Assembly: GCA_017453665.1 (NCBI GenBank)
Contig: JAFTEM010000021.1
Span: forward strand, 13,717 to 77,716
Source of the DNA: a bacterium
GTDB lineage: Bacteria; Patescibacteria; JAEDAM01; Absconditabacterales; Absconditicoccaceae
DNA: 64,000 bases
Direction of reading: 5' to 3'
This document shows positions 1 through 11,527 of this stretch, in pieces; within the stretch, counting starts at the first letter, position 1, and each line of letters begins with the position of its first letter. The translations under genes were made by a program, and so were the position numbers. Below the pieces are notes generated by a model that worked only from the letters and a program-made list of their open reading frames with translations, did no database searches and was not told the origin of the DNA.

Positions 1-640
1 AGAGAATTACATCAGGTCTTTGTCTTAAAGCGTATTTCATTGCGTTAGAGAATGATGATACATCTTTTCCTAACTCTTTTTGATCGATAATACTTTCTTT
101 TGGTTCGAAGATATATTCGATAGGGTCTTCAATTGTAAGAATATGTTTCTTTTTATTCATATTAATTTCCTCAATTACGGCTGCTAATGTTGTTGATTTT
201 CCAGAACCTGTTGGTCAAGCTAGGAAAACAATACCGTTTTCTCTATATGCTAATTGTTTGAAGATTGGAGGAAGATTTAATGCCTCTAATGTTGGGATCG
301 TATTTCTTAGAAGTCTTGATACAATCATGATATGACCTCTTTGTCTTGAAATATTTACCCTATATCTTCTTTCTTTATATCATACTCAAAGGTCCAGACT
401 TCCGTGTTTTTCAAAATAATCTAGCCCTGTTTTATTCATCAAAGCAAGTGCTATTTTATTTAGCATAGTATCATCTAATTTTGGAAGATCTGTTTGCCTA
501 TTTACTTCCTCCATAATTCTTAAGGTTGGAGGCTCATTATAGGTTAAGTACATATCTGTAGCGTTTTTTTCAAGCATAAGCTCGTTAAGGAAAGCTACGT
601 ACTTCTTTGGATCTTTTACGTATTCATCATATTTTTCCAT
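1..640 (-). CDS. pilT: Type IV pilus retraction ATPase PilT (partial, cut by window edge)
   Basis: Hexameric cytoplasmic ATPase that powers retraction of type IV pili. The first 213 residues are visible; the C-terminal part lies outside the window. The N-terminal region is followed by a Walker A loop reading GPTGSGKST at about residues 139-147, where the first glycine is a TGA codon, and then the Asp-box stretch [12 protein letters not shown] and an ALRQRPD segment typical of PilT. The ATG at 640 is the natural start. Without TGA=Gly only the first 84 codons are open. It belongs functionally with the pilin-like genes at 60.0-62.3 kb. The match to the PilT/PilB family is clear; PilT is favoured by the EYIF and RQRPD context. 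Confidence 0.9.
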
Positions 641-786
641 TTTTGTTTAGAGAAATGAATAAAAAGTATTCACAGATAATTTTAATTAAATCTTATAAAT
701 TTGCAAATTTTTAGGAAGTGTAAAATCTTGAAAATCAAAAGCAATTCCTTAGGTTTAGTTTGTTTTTATATTACGATGAGCTTGGC

Positions 787-2232
787 ATGGATACCCCTTC
801 AAGAGCACTTATTTTTGATTCTGTTTTTGATCCATATAAAGGAGTACTCGCCTATGTAAAAGTGGTTGATGGTTTTTTTAGTGCTTGAGAAGAAGTTTAT
901 CTTGTTCATTCAGAAAAGTCTTTTCAGCCAACAGAAGTTGGACATTTTACTCCTGAATACCATGCTGATAAAGTACTTGAAGAAGGACAGATTTGATATA
1001 TTGTTACTGGAGAAAAATCTGTTAGAGATGTTCAAATTTGAGATACGATTATAAAAACAAAAGTTTGAAAACTAGAAGAAACGAATAAATTTAACCAGTT
1101 CCTTATCCCCGGATTTAGAAAAGTAACACCATATGTTTATGCTTGAGTTTATCCTATTGATTCGACAGAATATGATAAACTCAAAGATAGTCTTGAGAAA
1201 CTATCTCTTAATGATAGTGCTGTAACCTATGAGATGGAAGATTCTAAAGCTTTATGATTAGGATTTCGTTGTTGATTTTTAGGGATGCTCCATATGGATA
1301 TTATTAAGGAAAGACTATTTCGTGAATATCATCTTGATACGATTTTCACGATTCCTACAGTGATGTATTTAGTAAAATCCAAAAATCTTTCTATTCCACT
1401 CATTAAGACAGGAATGAATTTAAAAGGATTAATTCAAACCTGACTCTATCATGAAATATTAAAGAAAGTATGATATGAACTAAGTGATGATGAAATAGCC
1501 ACGCTTGAACATGCCGAATGAATTTTTTGAACGATGCTTGAGAATCCTCGTTTTACTAAACTAGGAGAAATATTGAGACCGTGGATTGTTGTAAAGTCTT
1601 GATCTGACATGATTGATCAAGGAATGATTGATGAGATTCTAGAACCTATTGCTAATGTTGAAATCGTTGGTCCGGAAGAATTTGCTTGAAACATTATGGC
1701 TTTATGTCAGGAATATAGAGGAAAACTTAAGCATATGGAATATCTTGATGCTACAAGAGTTGTTTGGCATTATGAGCTTCCTATGTGAGAAATCATTGTT
1801 GATTTCTATGATAGACTCAAATCCTCTACTAAAGGATATGCTACTATGAATTATGAATTTAAATGTTATCAAGCTGATGACTTAGTTAAGTTAGATATTT
1901 TTATTAATAATGAGAAAGTCGAAGCTCTAACTTGGGTTGTTCATAATGATAAAGCATATTATTTATGACGTGAAATTGTTGAAAAATTGAAAACACTTAT
2001 TCCTAAGCATTTATTTGTTATTCCACTTCAAGCTGGACTTTGAAATAAAATTATTGCACGTGAGAATATTGCTGCCGTTAAGAAAGATGTGTTAGCAAAA
2101 TGTTATTGATGAGATGTTAGTAGGAAAAGAAAACTCCTTCAAAAACAAAAAGAAGGAAAGAAAAGAATGAAAGCTATCGGTAATGTAGAAGTTCCTACTG
2201 ATACTTTTGTTAAATTAATTTCTAGAGAGTAA
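787..2232 (+). CDS. lepA: Elongation factor 4 (LepA) lacking the N-terminal GTPase domain
   Basis: The 481 residues align with domain II through the C-terminal domain of LepA/EF-4, the ribosomal back-translocase: a [11 protein letters not shown] start, [13 protein letters not shown] in the middle, and a basic tail with [30 protein letters not shown]. Normal LepA is about 600 residues and begins with a G domain of about 180 residues. Here the frame is closed by TAA at 721 and nothing upstream resembles a GTPase. No good ATG precedes 787; TTG at 760 is an alternative start. About 13 glycines are TGA. It overlaps nothing and ends 5 bp before the next gene. Either a true domain loss, a split gene, or an assembly joint near 650-780. 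Confidence 0.85.
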
Positions 2233-2237
2233 ACAAA

Positions 2238-2915
2238 ATGCAAAGATTAGATAAATATTTAGCGAACTTAGGATTAGTTAGTAGAAGAGAAGCTCCTTTA
2301 CTCTGTAAGAAAGGAGAAATTTTAGTTAATGGGGATGCTATTAAAAAAGCTGATTATAAACTTCTTTGAGGAGAAGTCATTTCTCTTCATGGACAAGAAA
2401 TAAAAGTTATTGAGCAAGTATATGCTATTTTATATAAATCTGCTTGATATATTTCTTCTGATGAAGATGAGTTCTGATATCCTAGCTATAAAAAACAGAT
2501 GCTTGATTGTCCTTATGTTAATCTTTTGCATGTTGCTGGAAGATTGGATGTTGATACTGAAGGGTTACTTTTACTTTCTAATGATGGGCAATTTATTCAT
2601 CAAGTTATCTCTCCTAAATGGGATAAAGAGAAAGAATATGAAGTTTGGCTAGAAAAGGAGGTAGCAATTGATGAATGTAAACAATTAGAGGAATGAGTTG
2701 TTTTAGATGATGGATATAAAACAAAACCTGCTAAAGTAGAAAAAATTGAAGATAAAAAAATCCTTTTAACTATTACTGAGGGGAAATACCATCAAGTTAA
2801 AAGGATGTTAGAAGCTATTAATAATAAGGTTATTTATCTCAAGAGATTAAGGATTGGAGATTGGACTTTGGAGGGGCTTAATCCTTGAGAATGGAAGTTG
2901 GTTGAGAAATTCTAA
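2238..2915 (+). CDS. RsuA/RluB-family pseudouridine synthase
   Basis: A 225-residue RNA pseudouridine synthase. The N-terminal S4 RNA-binding domain (about residues 1-60, LDKYLANLGLVSRREA) is followed by the catalytic domain with the family signature GRLDVDTEGLLLLSNDG at about residues 101-117, whose first Asp is the expected catalytic residue. The later LTITEGKYHQVKRML motif is also typical. Whether it modifies 16S or 23S rRNA cannot be decided from sequence. It follows lepA by 5 bp, so both probably share one transcript. Its stop lies 3 bp from the stop of the convergent gene at 2919-4463. Confidence 0.88.
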
Positions 2916-2918
2916 AGA

Positions 2919-4463
2919 TTATGCCAATGAATTAATATAAACAGGATTTTGAATAATTCATATTATTGCATCTTTTATTTTTTCTTTTAAAACATCTTCA
3001 TTTAAATTATTATTATCATCAATTAAATCCTTTGCTTCTAATTTTAAAGCTGGATTTTTTGTATAAATTAACAAATCTCTTATTGCATAGTTACTCCAAG
3101 AGTTTATATTTAGAACTAATCAAATATTTTCACCATCTGCGGCAGTTCATCCCAATGAAATTCACTTTGAAGATCACCAAGTTCAGAATTGTCAAGTACC
3201 TTCTATTCAGAAAAAATTTCTAACCCTTGCTTTATCCATATCATTATCAAATTCTGAAAGATCTCATGAGAAAATATCATTAAATTCATATCTTTTCGTT
3301 TTAATAATATCTGCTCATTTTACAGCCTTTTCTTTTACTTTTATTTTATTTATAGCATTTTCTACTGCAATTTTTATAAACTCATGATTATAGTTTTTAT
3401 CAGAATTCATACATTTGCTTAATGGAATTTTCTCTTCAAAATTTGTTCAGTTCTTCTTAATGACAATATCATTTCCAGATAAGGTAGGTGTATATTCACT
3501 TCCTAGCAATTCATTTGTATCGGTTTTTAATGCATCCAAAATGCCATTTTTTACACTCATATCGATATTACCAACAAAATCTGGAGTATTTAATAATACC
3601 TGTTCTTGATTTTGATCGCTATCAGGATCCGTCTCTTTCTCTTTTAATGCATAATTATTTGTATATGGGACCCTATATTCATACTTAGATTCTTCAGCGT
3701 CTAAATCATCCCAGAGGCGCTTTACCTCATCCTTTCCACCATTTTTAAAAGCTTCCATTGTTTCTTGTGATATGTATTTCAATTTTAAAACGTCTTCAAC
3801 CGTCATATTAGGTATATTTTCTGCTTCAACCTTTCATCACTCTACCCAACTTCTTAATCATGCCAATGCCCTTCTTGTTTGATTTCCTAGAATTTTATCT
3901 TCTTTAATTTCACGAAGTTTATTAGCCTCTGATTCTGCTCCATATCAATTTCCTGCTTGGATTGTAGCTAAATTAGAAGTCTTTTGTATAAGATAGGCCA
4001 ATGGTGATTCTTTTGGCGATGAAATTAATATTTTTAGTGCTTCTTCATACTTTTTATCATCTCATTCTGGAATTTCTGCTACTTTTAAACTCCACTTATT
4101 TTCGTCTTGATTTACATATTTTCAAAATAAAGTTGCTATTTCCATAACAGAGATTTCTCCAGTTCACATTTTAATTTTTACATCTTTTAATGCGTATTTT
4201 AATGCTTCATTTTTCTGTTTTTCATCAAGACTGTTAAGTTTCCCATCTTTTCAAAATAGTGCATCAATAGCTGAGAATTGAGCTTCCTTATTATCGTTCA
4301 TAATATCTACTTGTAATGCAAGGTTTCCTAATTCAGACTTCATTGTTGCATCAAGAACTTCTGCACTTCAATCAGCAGGAGCTTCTGGTGTGTCTTCAGT
4401 TCATCAATCGCGAGATTCTGGGTTTCACTCCCCTTCTAATAGCATTTTTCGTTCATTAAGCAT
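2919..4463 (-). CDS. Hypothetical protein, 514 aa
   Basis: I do not recognise a family. The protein is hydrophilic and mainly charged, without a signal peptide or membrane segment. It has an acidic N-terminus rich in Glu, Pro and Gly (about residues 10-35), then a mainly helical body. Several glycines are TGA, including three in the N-terminal stretch, so the reading frame is only seen with table 25. The start at 4463 gives an uninterrupted frame of 515 codons. It lies 24 bp downstream of the small gene 4488-4709 on the same strand, so the two may form an operon. Its size and lack of export signals suggest a cytoplasmic or phage-like structural role, but this is guesswork. Confidence 0.7.
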
Positions 4464-4487
4464 TGTTATTTACCTAGAAAATAAAAA

Positions 4488-4709
4488 TTATAATTTTTCA
4501 ATTTCTTTTGCTAAATTAAGAATAATTTGAAATACTGCATCTAAGAATTCTTCATCAAGTTCAGACTTATGATCATCAATATACACTTTTAGGTCTTTAA
4601 AATAATCATAATGTTCTGCTAATTCTGAGACCCAATTTTCAACCTTTTCTTGTTTTTCTTCTAAACTTAAGCTTTTGAAACTTTCTGTTTCGTTTTTTAG
4701 ATTTACCAT
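4488..4709 (-). CDS. Small acidic helical hypothetical protein, 73 aa
   Basis: A short acidic, probably all-helical protein with heptad-like spacing of Leu and Phe (SLEEKQEKVENWVSELAEHY, then LDEEFLDAVFQIILNLAKEI). It contains no glycine at all, so it carries no information on the genetic code. The open frame, its position directly upstream of 2919-4463 with a 24-bp gap, and the same strand support it as a real gene in that unit. No function can be assigned. The size and composition would suit a small partner or chaperone for the larger neighbour. Confidence 0.6.
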   Translation of the reverse strand: MVNLKNETESFKSLSLEEKQEKVENWVSELAEHYDYFKDLKVYIDDHKSELDEEFLDAVFQIILNLAKEIEKL

Positions 4710-4940
4710 AAGAATAGCTTAAAATATATAAAATACATACTTCATAGAAAATTATACTTAAAAATTCAAAAAGGGCAAAATTTTACCGAGATTTTTATTA
4801 CGATATCACTTTTACTAAAAATGATAATTAAAAATTACAAACATCTATAAATATGTCAAACTGTTTTTATAAGAAAATACTTGTAATTATCTGAAAGATA
4901 ACTATTGATTATTTGAATATTTTACATTCAATACTTCACT

Positions 4941-5414
4941 ATGGTTGAAAGAAAAACAACAAAGACTACTACTAGGACTACAAAAGCAGTTAAGAGTAGT
5001 GAAAAAGTTGAAGCACCTAAGAAAAGAGCTACAGCTACAAGAAAACCAAAAGCTCTTGTTTTAGAAGTCGCTAATCAATGAGCTATCGAACATGAATGAG
5101 CTTGTTCATGTGGAGAGAAATGTCATTGTCATAAAGGACACGGATGCTGAAAATTGATACGCATCATAGAATTAGTTCTTTTAGTTGCCAATCTTATTCT
5201 TCTTTGTGTACTTATTTGTAAAGTTAACAAAGTTAATGATTGGACTGTATTAGGAAACTGATGAGAAGAAAATTTTGAAATATTGGAGGATCTTTATCAA
5301 ACAGAAGAATATAAAACTTATGTTCATGGTCAAATCGGAAATCTAGAAGCTACTCTGACAAATTACAATGCTGAAGCTTACGATTACGACTATTCTGATG
5401 AAAACATTGAATAA
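4941..5414 (+). CDS. Cys/His-rich single-pass membrane protein, paralogue of the next gene
   Basis: A 157-residue protein with a basic Thr/Lys-rich N-terminus (residues 1-45), a Cys/His cluster CSCGEKCHCHKGHGCG just before one membrane segment (LIRIIELVLLVANLILLCVL), and an acidic extracellular tail. The cluster looks able to bind a metal ion. The tail pattern (GGEENFE, then LYQTEEYK and NAEAYDYD) matches the N-terminal half of the gene at 5449 (GSAENFE, YMTDEYRD, NAEADESD), and both have a Cys-rich patch before the membrane segment. They are tandem paralogues, this one lacking the thioredoxin-fold part. Several glycines are TGA. Confidence 0.75.
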
Positions 5415-5448
5415 TGTTTATTTTATCTTTTTATATAATTTTTAAAAC

Positions 5449-6402
5449 ATGGAAAAAAAGGAACAAAGCTGTAAATGTTGTTGCTCATGTACAAATGTAT
5501 TAGCATGGGTTGCTGTTATTTTGAGCGCATGTACTCTTGTTGGAGGTGCTACTCTTGGAACTTGTATTTATAAAAAAGTAAGTACATTACACAAAGTAAT
5601 CGTTGAAACTCAATATGGATCTGCTGAGAACTTTGAAAAAGTATTTAATGCATACATGACTGATGAATACAGAGACCAAATCAACAAAGGAGTTGAAGAA
5701 CAAATTGCTCAATTAGCTGAACAAAATGCTGAAGCTGATGAGAGTGATACTACTGATGTTGATACTACTGATTCTTCTGATAGTGATTTAGTTAACCCAA
5801 CTGCTACAACTTGGGGAGATGAAGCTGATGAAGCATACACATTATTTAATCTAAGTGGAACTCCAGGAAATGTTGTAATTAACAGAGAATCTGGAATGTA
5901 TAAAGCTGTTGGAGGTGCTTATCCTCAATCATCTTTTGAAGCTGCTATTGCTGCCGTAAAAGATTGATCAGCTAAAACTGATGATATGGGACAAGCTGGA
6001 TATCTTACTGAAGCTCAATTAGCTAAAGTTCTTGATGGAGCTTTCTTCAAAGATGATAATACTAACGCTGATATTATTATTGTTGAATACTCTGATCTTA
6101 TTTGTCCTTATTGTCAAAGACATTACGATGCTAGAACACTTGAGAACATCGTTGAGGCTGACAGTACTGTTGCTCTTGTTTTCAAAAATATGCCACTTAG
6201 TTTCCATGAAACAGCTGACCTTGGAGCTAAAGGTGTAAAATGTGCTTGAGAAGTTGGAGGAACTGCTGCTTACTATGACTTTCTTGATAAAGCATTTGAT
6301 GTAGCTGAAAGTGATGGAAAATTCTCTAATGACTCACTTGCTGGTATTGCTGCAGAATTAAATCTTGATGCTGACAGCTTCGCTAATTGTTTGAATGCAT
6401 AA
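5449..6402 (+). CDS. Membrane-anchored DsbA-like oxidoreductase with apparently permuted domain order
   Basis: A 317-residue exported thiol-disulfide oxidoreductase. Residues 7-14 are Cys-rich (CKCCCSC), residues 17-40 are a membrane anchor, residues 60-125 an acidic Asp/Thr/Ser linker. The DsbA-type core follows, but in reversed order: the cis-proline strand (LSGTPGNVVINRESG, about residues 134-148, then VGGAYPQSSFEAAI) comes before the active site (EYSDLICPYCQRHY, CPYC at about 219-222). The protein stops at FANCLNA, where normal family members continue into the cis-Pro strand. This looks like a natural circular permutation. Probably forms disulfides in surface proteins. Gene 4941-5414 is a truncated-looking paralogue. 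Confidence 0.85.
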
Positions 6403-6442
6403 GCCAAACAAAAAGCCTAAAATACCAATACAAAAAAGAAAG

Positions 6443-6473
6443 AAAGGATGGTCAAAATAACCATCCTTTTTTT
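6443..6473 (+). terminator. Rho-independent terminator after the DsbA-like gene
   Basis: A perfect 10-bp stem (AAAGGATGGT at 6443-6452 with ACCATCCTTT at 6460-6469), a 7-nt loop and a run of T. It lies 40 bp after the stop codon. Confidence 0.85.
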
Positions 6474-6518
6474 AATAAAAGAGTTTTAGATATAAAATTC
6501 TTCATACAATTTTGTTGA

Positions 6519-6557
6519 AAATTACTTCTAGTTTTTATTTTTAGAAGTAATTTTTTA
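6519..6557 (+). terminator. Second terminator-like hairpin in the same intergenic gap
   Basis: A 12-bp stem (6519-6530 with 6542-6553, AAATTACTTCTA and its complement) followed by T residues. It lies 45 bp after the first terminator with no gene between them. It could be a back-up terminator or end a short untranslated RNA. The rest of the gap before proS is AT-rich apart from a slightly GC-richer patch around 6650-6680. Confidence 0.5.
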
Positions 6558-6715
6558 CAATTTTTCTGATAAAAATGTCTATTGAAAACAGCTTCTATAA
6601 AACTATATTAGAATCAAGTTTTATTTTATATCTCTAAAGTATGTGTCTTCATACGCGCCATGTCCCCACGATAACAGATTAAATTTCTAATTTTTTATTT
6701 TTTTTCATAAGAAAC

Positions 6716-8227
<1,512 letters not shown>

Positions 8228-8252
8228 GATTTACTTATTAAAATATTTTTCT

Positions 8253-8951
8253 ATGAAAAAGGTTACATTACTCCTCGCTGCTACTACAGTACTACTCCTT
8301 TCTTGATGTTGAGGAAGCATTCTTGAGAATCAAGAGGAAAATGATCATTATCTTTCTTATGAAAATGAACTTACTGTTGAGGGTGTAACTCCCCTTAATC
8401 AATATTGAGGAGCTTTGAAAGACGGATTCCTTGTCTTAAGAGAAACCTTTGATGATTATACTGATATTGTTTTCTTTGAACCTGGACTTTGGGAAAACTA
8501 TTTTGAGAATGAGAACGAATATCTTCCTTGAAATAAAATATTCTTCAAATGAGGAGTTGAATGGGTAGATTGAGCAGCTGGAAGTCATTACTATCAATGA
8601 GAACTTATTAAGGAATTAAAAACCGTTTGATATCCTAACGAAGAAGAAGTTAGAGGACTTATTGATAGCTATAATTCTTGTGAAATTGATGAGGAATGTG
8701 TTGATTTTTATCCTTGATGTCCTTTAGGATGCTCAAATCCTGTAAACCAACTCTATTTAGAAACCGTTACTTCAATTGCTCAGAGCTTTAGAGATAGAGA
8801 AGGGGAACAATGCGTATACAGGTGCTTAGCCCCATCTCAGATAAGCTGTGAAAATTATAAATGTGTGGCTAAATTTGATATTATTGAAGAAAATTCTGAA
8901 GAGGGACTTACAGCGAACGAGATTGCTGAAGCTAATAGCTTATTTAATTAA
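8253..8951 (+). CDS. Lipoprotein of unknown function, 232 aa
   Basis: The N-terminus is a lipoprotein signal peptide with lipobox LLSGC; Cys19 would be lipidated, and the glycine before it is a TGA codon. The mature part is acidic with several cysteines (CEIDEECVDFYPGCPLGC around residues 145-165, CVYRCLAPSQISCENYKC around 190-207), which suggests a disulfide-stabilised extracellular domain and a client for the DsbA-like protein. I do not recognise the fold. It sits between proS and a strong terminator, so it probably ends that transcript. Confidence 0.78.
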
Positions 8952-8962
8952 GATATTTTAGG

Positions 8963-8989
8963 AAACCTATGCACATAGGTTTTTTTAAT
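8963..8989 (+). terminator. Rho-independent terminator after the lipoprotein gene
   Basis: An 8-bp stem (AAACCTAT at 8963-8970 with ATAGGTTT at 8975-8982), a GCAC tetraloop and a T run, starting 11 bp after the stop. Confidence 0.85.
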
Positions 8990-9051
8990 AAAAAAAAGAC
9001 AGCTTGGAGTTTGGCTGCCTAATATATTTTTAAGAAACACAGAGAGCTTTC

Positions 9052-9462
9052 TTAACCGATATAGATTGAATCCTTAATTTCTTCAATCATTGTTCTAATT
9101 TCGTTTAATCCATATTCGAAATTATTTCTTACATAGGTGTTTTCGATCATTAATGTTACTAATTTATCATCCAAGTCTTGCATCCCCTCAACTAATAACA
9201 TCAAATCTTTTTCTGATGTAATAAGTCAATTGTTAATCTCTTTTTTTAGTCTTGTTGCATGAGCTCTGAGTTGAAGTAATGTTCTTACAACCACGTCAAC
9301 ATATTCGCTTGCAAATGAATGGACAATACCTCCACCGTATTGACTTGCTTGTTCTGTTGTAAATTCTAAGGCTGAAATTAATGCATCACAAGTTGAAGCA
9401 ATTTTATCAAGTAACGTTGTCATTTTCGTTGTTGTACTTGATACGGTGTTGATGTTCTCCAT
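9052..9462 (-). CDS. Small helical hypothetical protein, 136 aa
   Basis: A cytoplasmic protein with no signal peptide or membrane segment. It is predicted to be helical from its regular hydrophobic spacing, with a Thr/Ser-rich start (MENINTVSSTTTKMTTLLDK) and a hydrophobic-periodic end (LVEGMQDLDDKLVTLMIENT). One glycine (residue 79) is TGA; without it the gene would appear to stop at 78 codons. A clear promoter lies directly upstream. The gene stands alone between two terminator or promoter regions. Function unknown. Confidence 0.7.
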
Positions 9463-9502
9463 GGTGTTTCTTTTAAAAAAGATAAATAATTTGTGTAACT
9501 CA

Positions 9503-9530
9503 ATTATACCCCAAACCCTATTTTTGCAAA
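9503..9530 (-). promoter_or_regulatory. Putative sigma-70 promoter for 9052-9462
   Basis: On the minus strand TTTGCA is separated by 16 bp from a perfect TATAAT, which ends about 40 bp upstream of the start codon. Confidence 0.6.
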
Positions 9531-9624
9531 ATAAAGAAAAAAATAGATGTCGCTTTATTCTTATCTTTTCCCTATTTTGTGATATCTATAGAAAAATGCG
9601 ATAAAAATACAGTTCTCAACTATT

Positions 9625-10380
9625 TTATACCAAGAGATAATCATCAATAATATGAGCATCACTGTTTGAAATAATTCATTGAAGCTCTTCGTTTGGATTT
9701 CCTGTTGGAGTAATAAAAAGTACAGCCAATCTATCCCCTTGTCTTTTACTTTGAGAGAAAAGTTCTCAAGCTTCGAAAATTGTCATATCTTGTGAGATAA
9801 AACGGTAATCTTTCCAACCGTATTCAAGTTGAATATGTCCTATTTTAGTTAATTCTAAGTTCAAATAATCTTCATTGATTAAAAGATCTGATATCCAGTA
9901 AAGAAGTCTTGAATCATTTAAGATTCCAACAAAATTTTCATTTTCATCATAGACTGGGATATTACTATATCCATATTTTTTCATCTCTGGGATAATAGTT
10001 TTTATATAGTCCTCTTTATGTGCTTTAAATACTCTTTTTCTGAAAAGATCTAGTACTTTAGCTGGTCTTGTTATTTTTTCTGCATAATGTTTAATTTTTT
10101 CAATAGCTGCTTGTGTTGGAAATGCTAGTGTTTCACCATCAGATTTTATTCCATGTGTAATAAAATTCCTTAATTCTCAGAAATTTTTTAATTGATAAAT
10201 ATGTTTTCTAACAAATGATGTTATGGAATAATTTCATTCTGCAATTTTTTTTAGTTTTTCGTTGTATGGAGAAAAGCCATCCTCTCAGAGGATTTTATCA
10301 AATTGTTTATCGATTTCATTAAAGTATGCTACGAAACTTATAATATATTCTTCATTTGATGTTTTTTCTGGTTGCTCCAT
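9625..10380 (-). CDS. CBS-domain protein, 251 aa
   Basis: The N-terminal half (about residues 1-85) is helical. The C-terminal half contains two CBS motifs: the first has MKKYGYSNIPVYDENENFVG (about 145-165) and the second DMTIFEAGELFSQSKRQGDR leading to LQGIISNSDAHIID near the end. CBS pairs bind adenine nucleotides and act as regulatory switches. No enzyme or transporter domain is attached, so this is a stand-alone sensor whose partner is unknown. It has its own promoter, which suggests a single-gene transcript. Confidence 0.8.
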
Positions 10381-10410
10381 ATTTTTCTTTTTATATAAAG
10401 AGATAGATAT

Positions 10411-10439
10411 AGTATACTAGGAAATTAGAAAAAAATCAA
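10411..10439 (-). promoter_or_regulatory. Putative sigma-70 promoter for the CBS gene
   Basis: On the minus strand TTGATT and TATACT are separated by exactly 17 bp. The -10 box lies about 30 bp before the start codon at 10380. Confidence 0.6.
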
Positions 10440-10611
10440 ATTTGTATTACTTTTGTTTTATAAGAAATTTGTTTATATTTATTTTACAGTATATGTACTG
10501 TGATGTAATACATCTCAATTATTAATTGTCATACAACGTTTATTAAATAAGTGATTTTACTTGATTTCTAAACGTAAATATTTACAAGTTTTATCGTCTA
10601 TTTAAAATGAT

Positions 10612-10683
10612 GCTCCTATAGTTCAATGGATAGAATAGGCCCGTCCTAAGGGTTAGATGCTGGTTCGATTCCGGCTAGGAGTA
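10612..10683 (+). tRNA. tRNA-Arg (anticodon CCU)
   Basis: A 7-bp acceptor stem (GCTCCTA with TAGGAGT, closing G-U pair), a D-arm with AGTTCAATGGATAGAAT, an anticodon loop GTCCTAA with anticodon CCT, and a T-arm with GGTTCGATTCC are all present. It decodes AGG. The 3' CCA is not encoded. It lies alone between the CBS gene and the FtsH-ext-like gene. Confidence 0.92.
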
Positions 10684-10792
10684 GATTATCGGAATTTTTT
10701 CAAAATAAAATATTCTGTTAAGTTTGAAGATTTAATTCTTTAAGATACCACTACTTTAATAGTATTTACTATTTTATTTATGCTTAATATTT

Positions 10793-11179
10793 ATGGCTAA
10801 AAATACACAACGTAATTTATGGATTTGTGCTGGTATCATTGTAGTGCTTTGAATTATCTTTGCATTCATTTGTCCTCTTGATAAAGTCAATGCACCAGAA
10901 ATTGAAGATGAAGATGAAGTTCTCTTTTGTGATGACTGAAGTGTTTGTCCTATTCTTTGAGAAGAAGATGATAACAACTCAATTTCTTGGGAAGAAGCAA
11001 AGACAAAGATTATGAATTGAGAAATAAAAAGCATTATGCAGCTTCATAGTCTTGAAGTTACATTAATTGCTGATGATTGAACAAGCTATACCACAACAGA
11101 ACCAGCTATCGATGATGTATTTAACATCGTAAAAGATTGTTGAGAAACTTGCTCTAATATTCTACTCTGAACCGAATAA
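10793..11179 (+). CDS. Membrane-anchored FtsH-extracellular-domain-like protein, 128 aa
   Basis: One membrane segment (about residues 9-28) is followed by an acidic linker and a small extracellular domain. The domain pattern ISWEEAKTKIMNGEIKSI, then LIADDGTSYTTTEP and DDVFNIVKDCG, resembles the periplasmic N-terminal domain of FtsH (ISYSEF, NGEVK, DGT.F.T). No AAA ATPase or protease follows. It could be an adaptor that assembles with a full FtsH encoded elsewhere, or an independent protein with the same fold. Four or more glycines are TGA. secG starts 114 bp downstream. Confidence 0.7.
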
Positions 11180-11293
11180 AAGTAGAAGAAAGGCCGGAGA
11201 ATTTCAATAGCTTGCATTTACTAAGCAAATCATTACATTTAATTGCACATATAGGAAAATACTTATTCTTTATATTTTAGTATATTAGTGTTG

Positions 11294-11527
11294 ATGAGAA
11301 CTGCATTAATTATCTTGATGGTTCTTATTGGAATCGTATTTGTTTGAAGTGTTCTTCTTCAATCTCCAAAAGGTGGAGGTATTTGAATGGGAATCGGTGG
11401 AGCTTCTGCTGGTGGAAGTAATGAATATGGAAGCAAAAAGACTATGGAAGGAAAATTAAAGATTATCTCTTTATGTACAGCAATTCTCTTTGTTGCCATC
11501 GTCTTGGTTTTACCTTACGTTAAATAA
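11294..11527 (+). CDS. secG: Preprotein translocase subunit SecG
   Basis: A 77-residue protein with two membrane segments (about 3-19 and 55-74) flanking a Gly/Ser-rich loop that begins LLQSPKGGGIGMGIGG, the SecG signature. It assists SecYE in protein export at the inner membrane. The stop codon overlaps the ATG of the next gene by one base (TAATG), implying translational coupling to the substrate-binding protein. Confidence 0.92.

Noticed and set aside
6474..6715. T-box or other riboswitch upstream of proS
   Set aside because: No T-box consensus is visible; the gap shows only two terminator-like hairpins and a slightly GC-richer patch.
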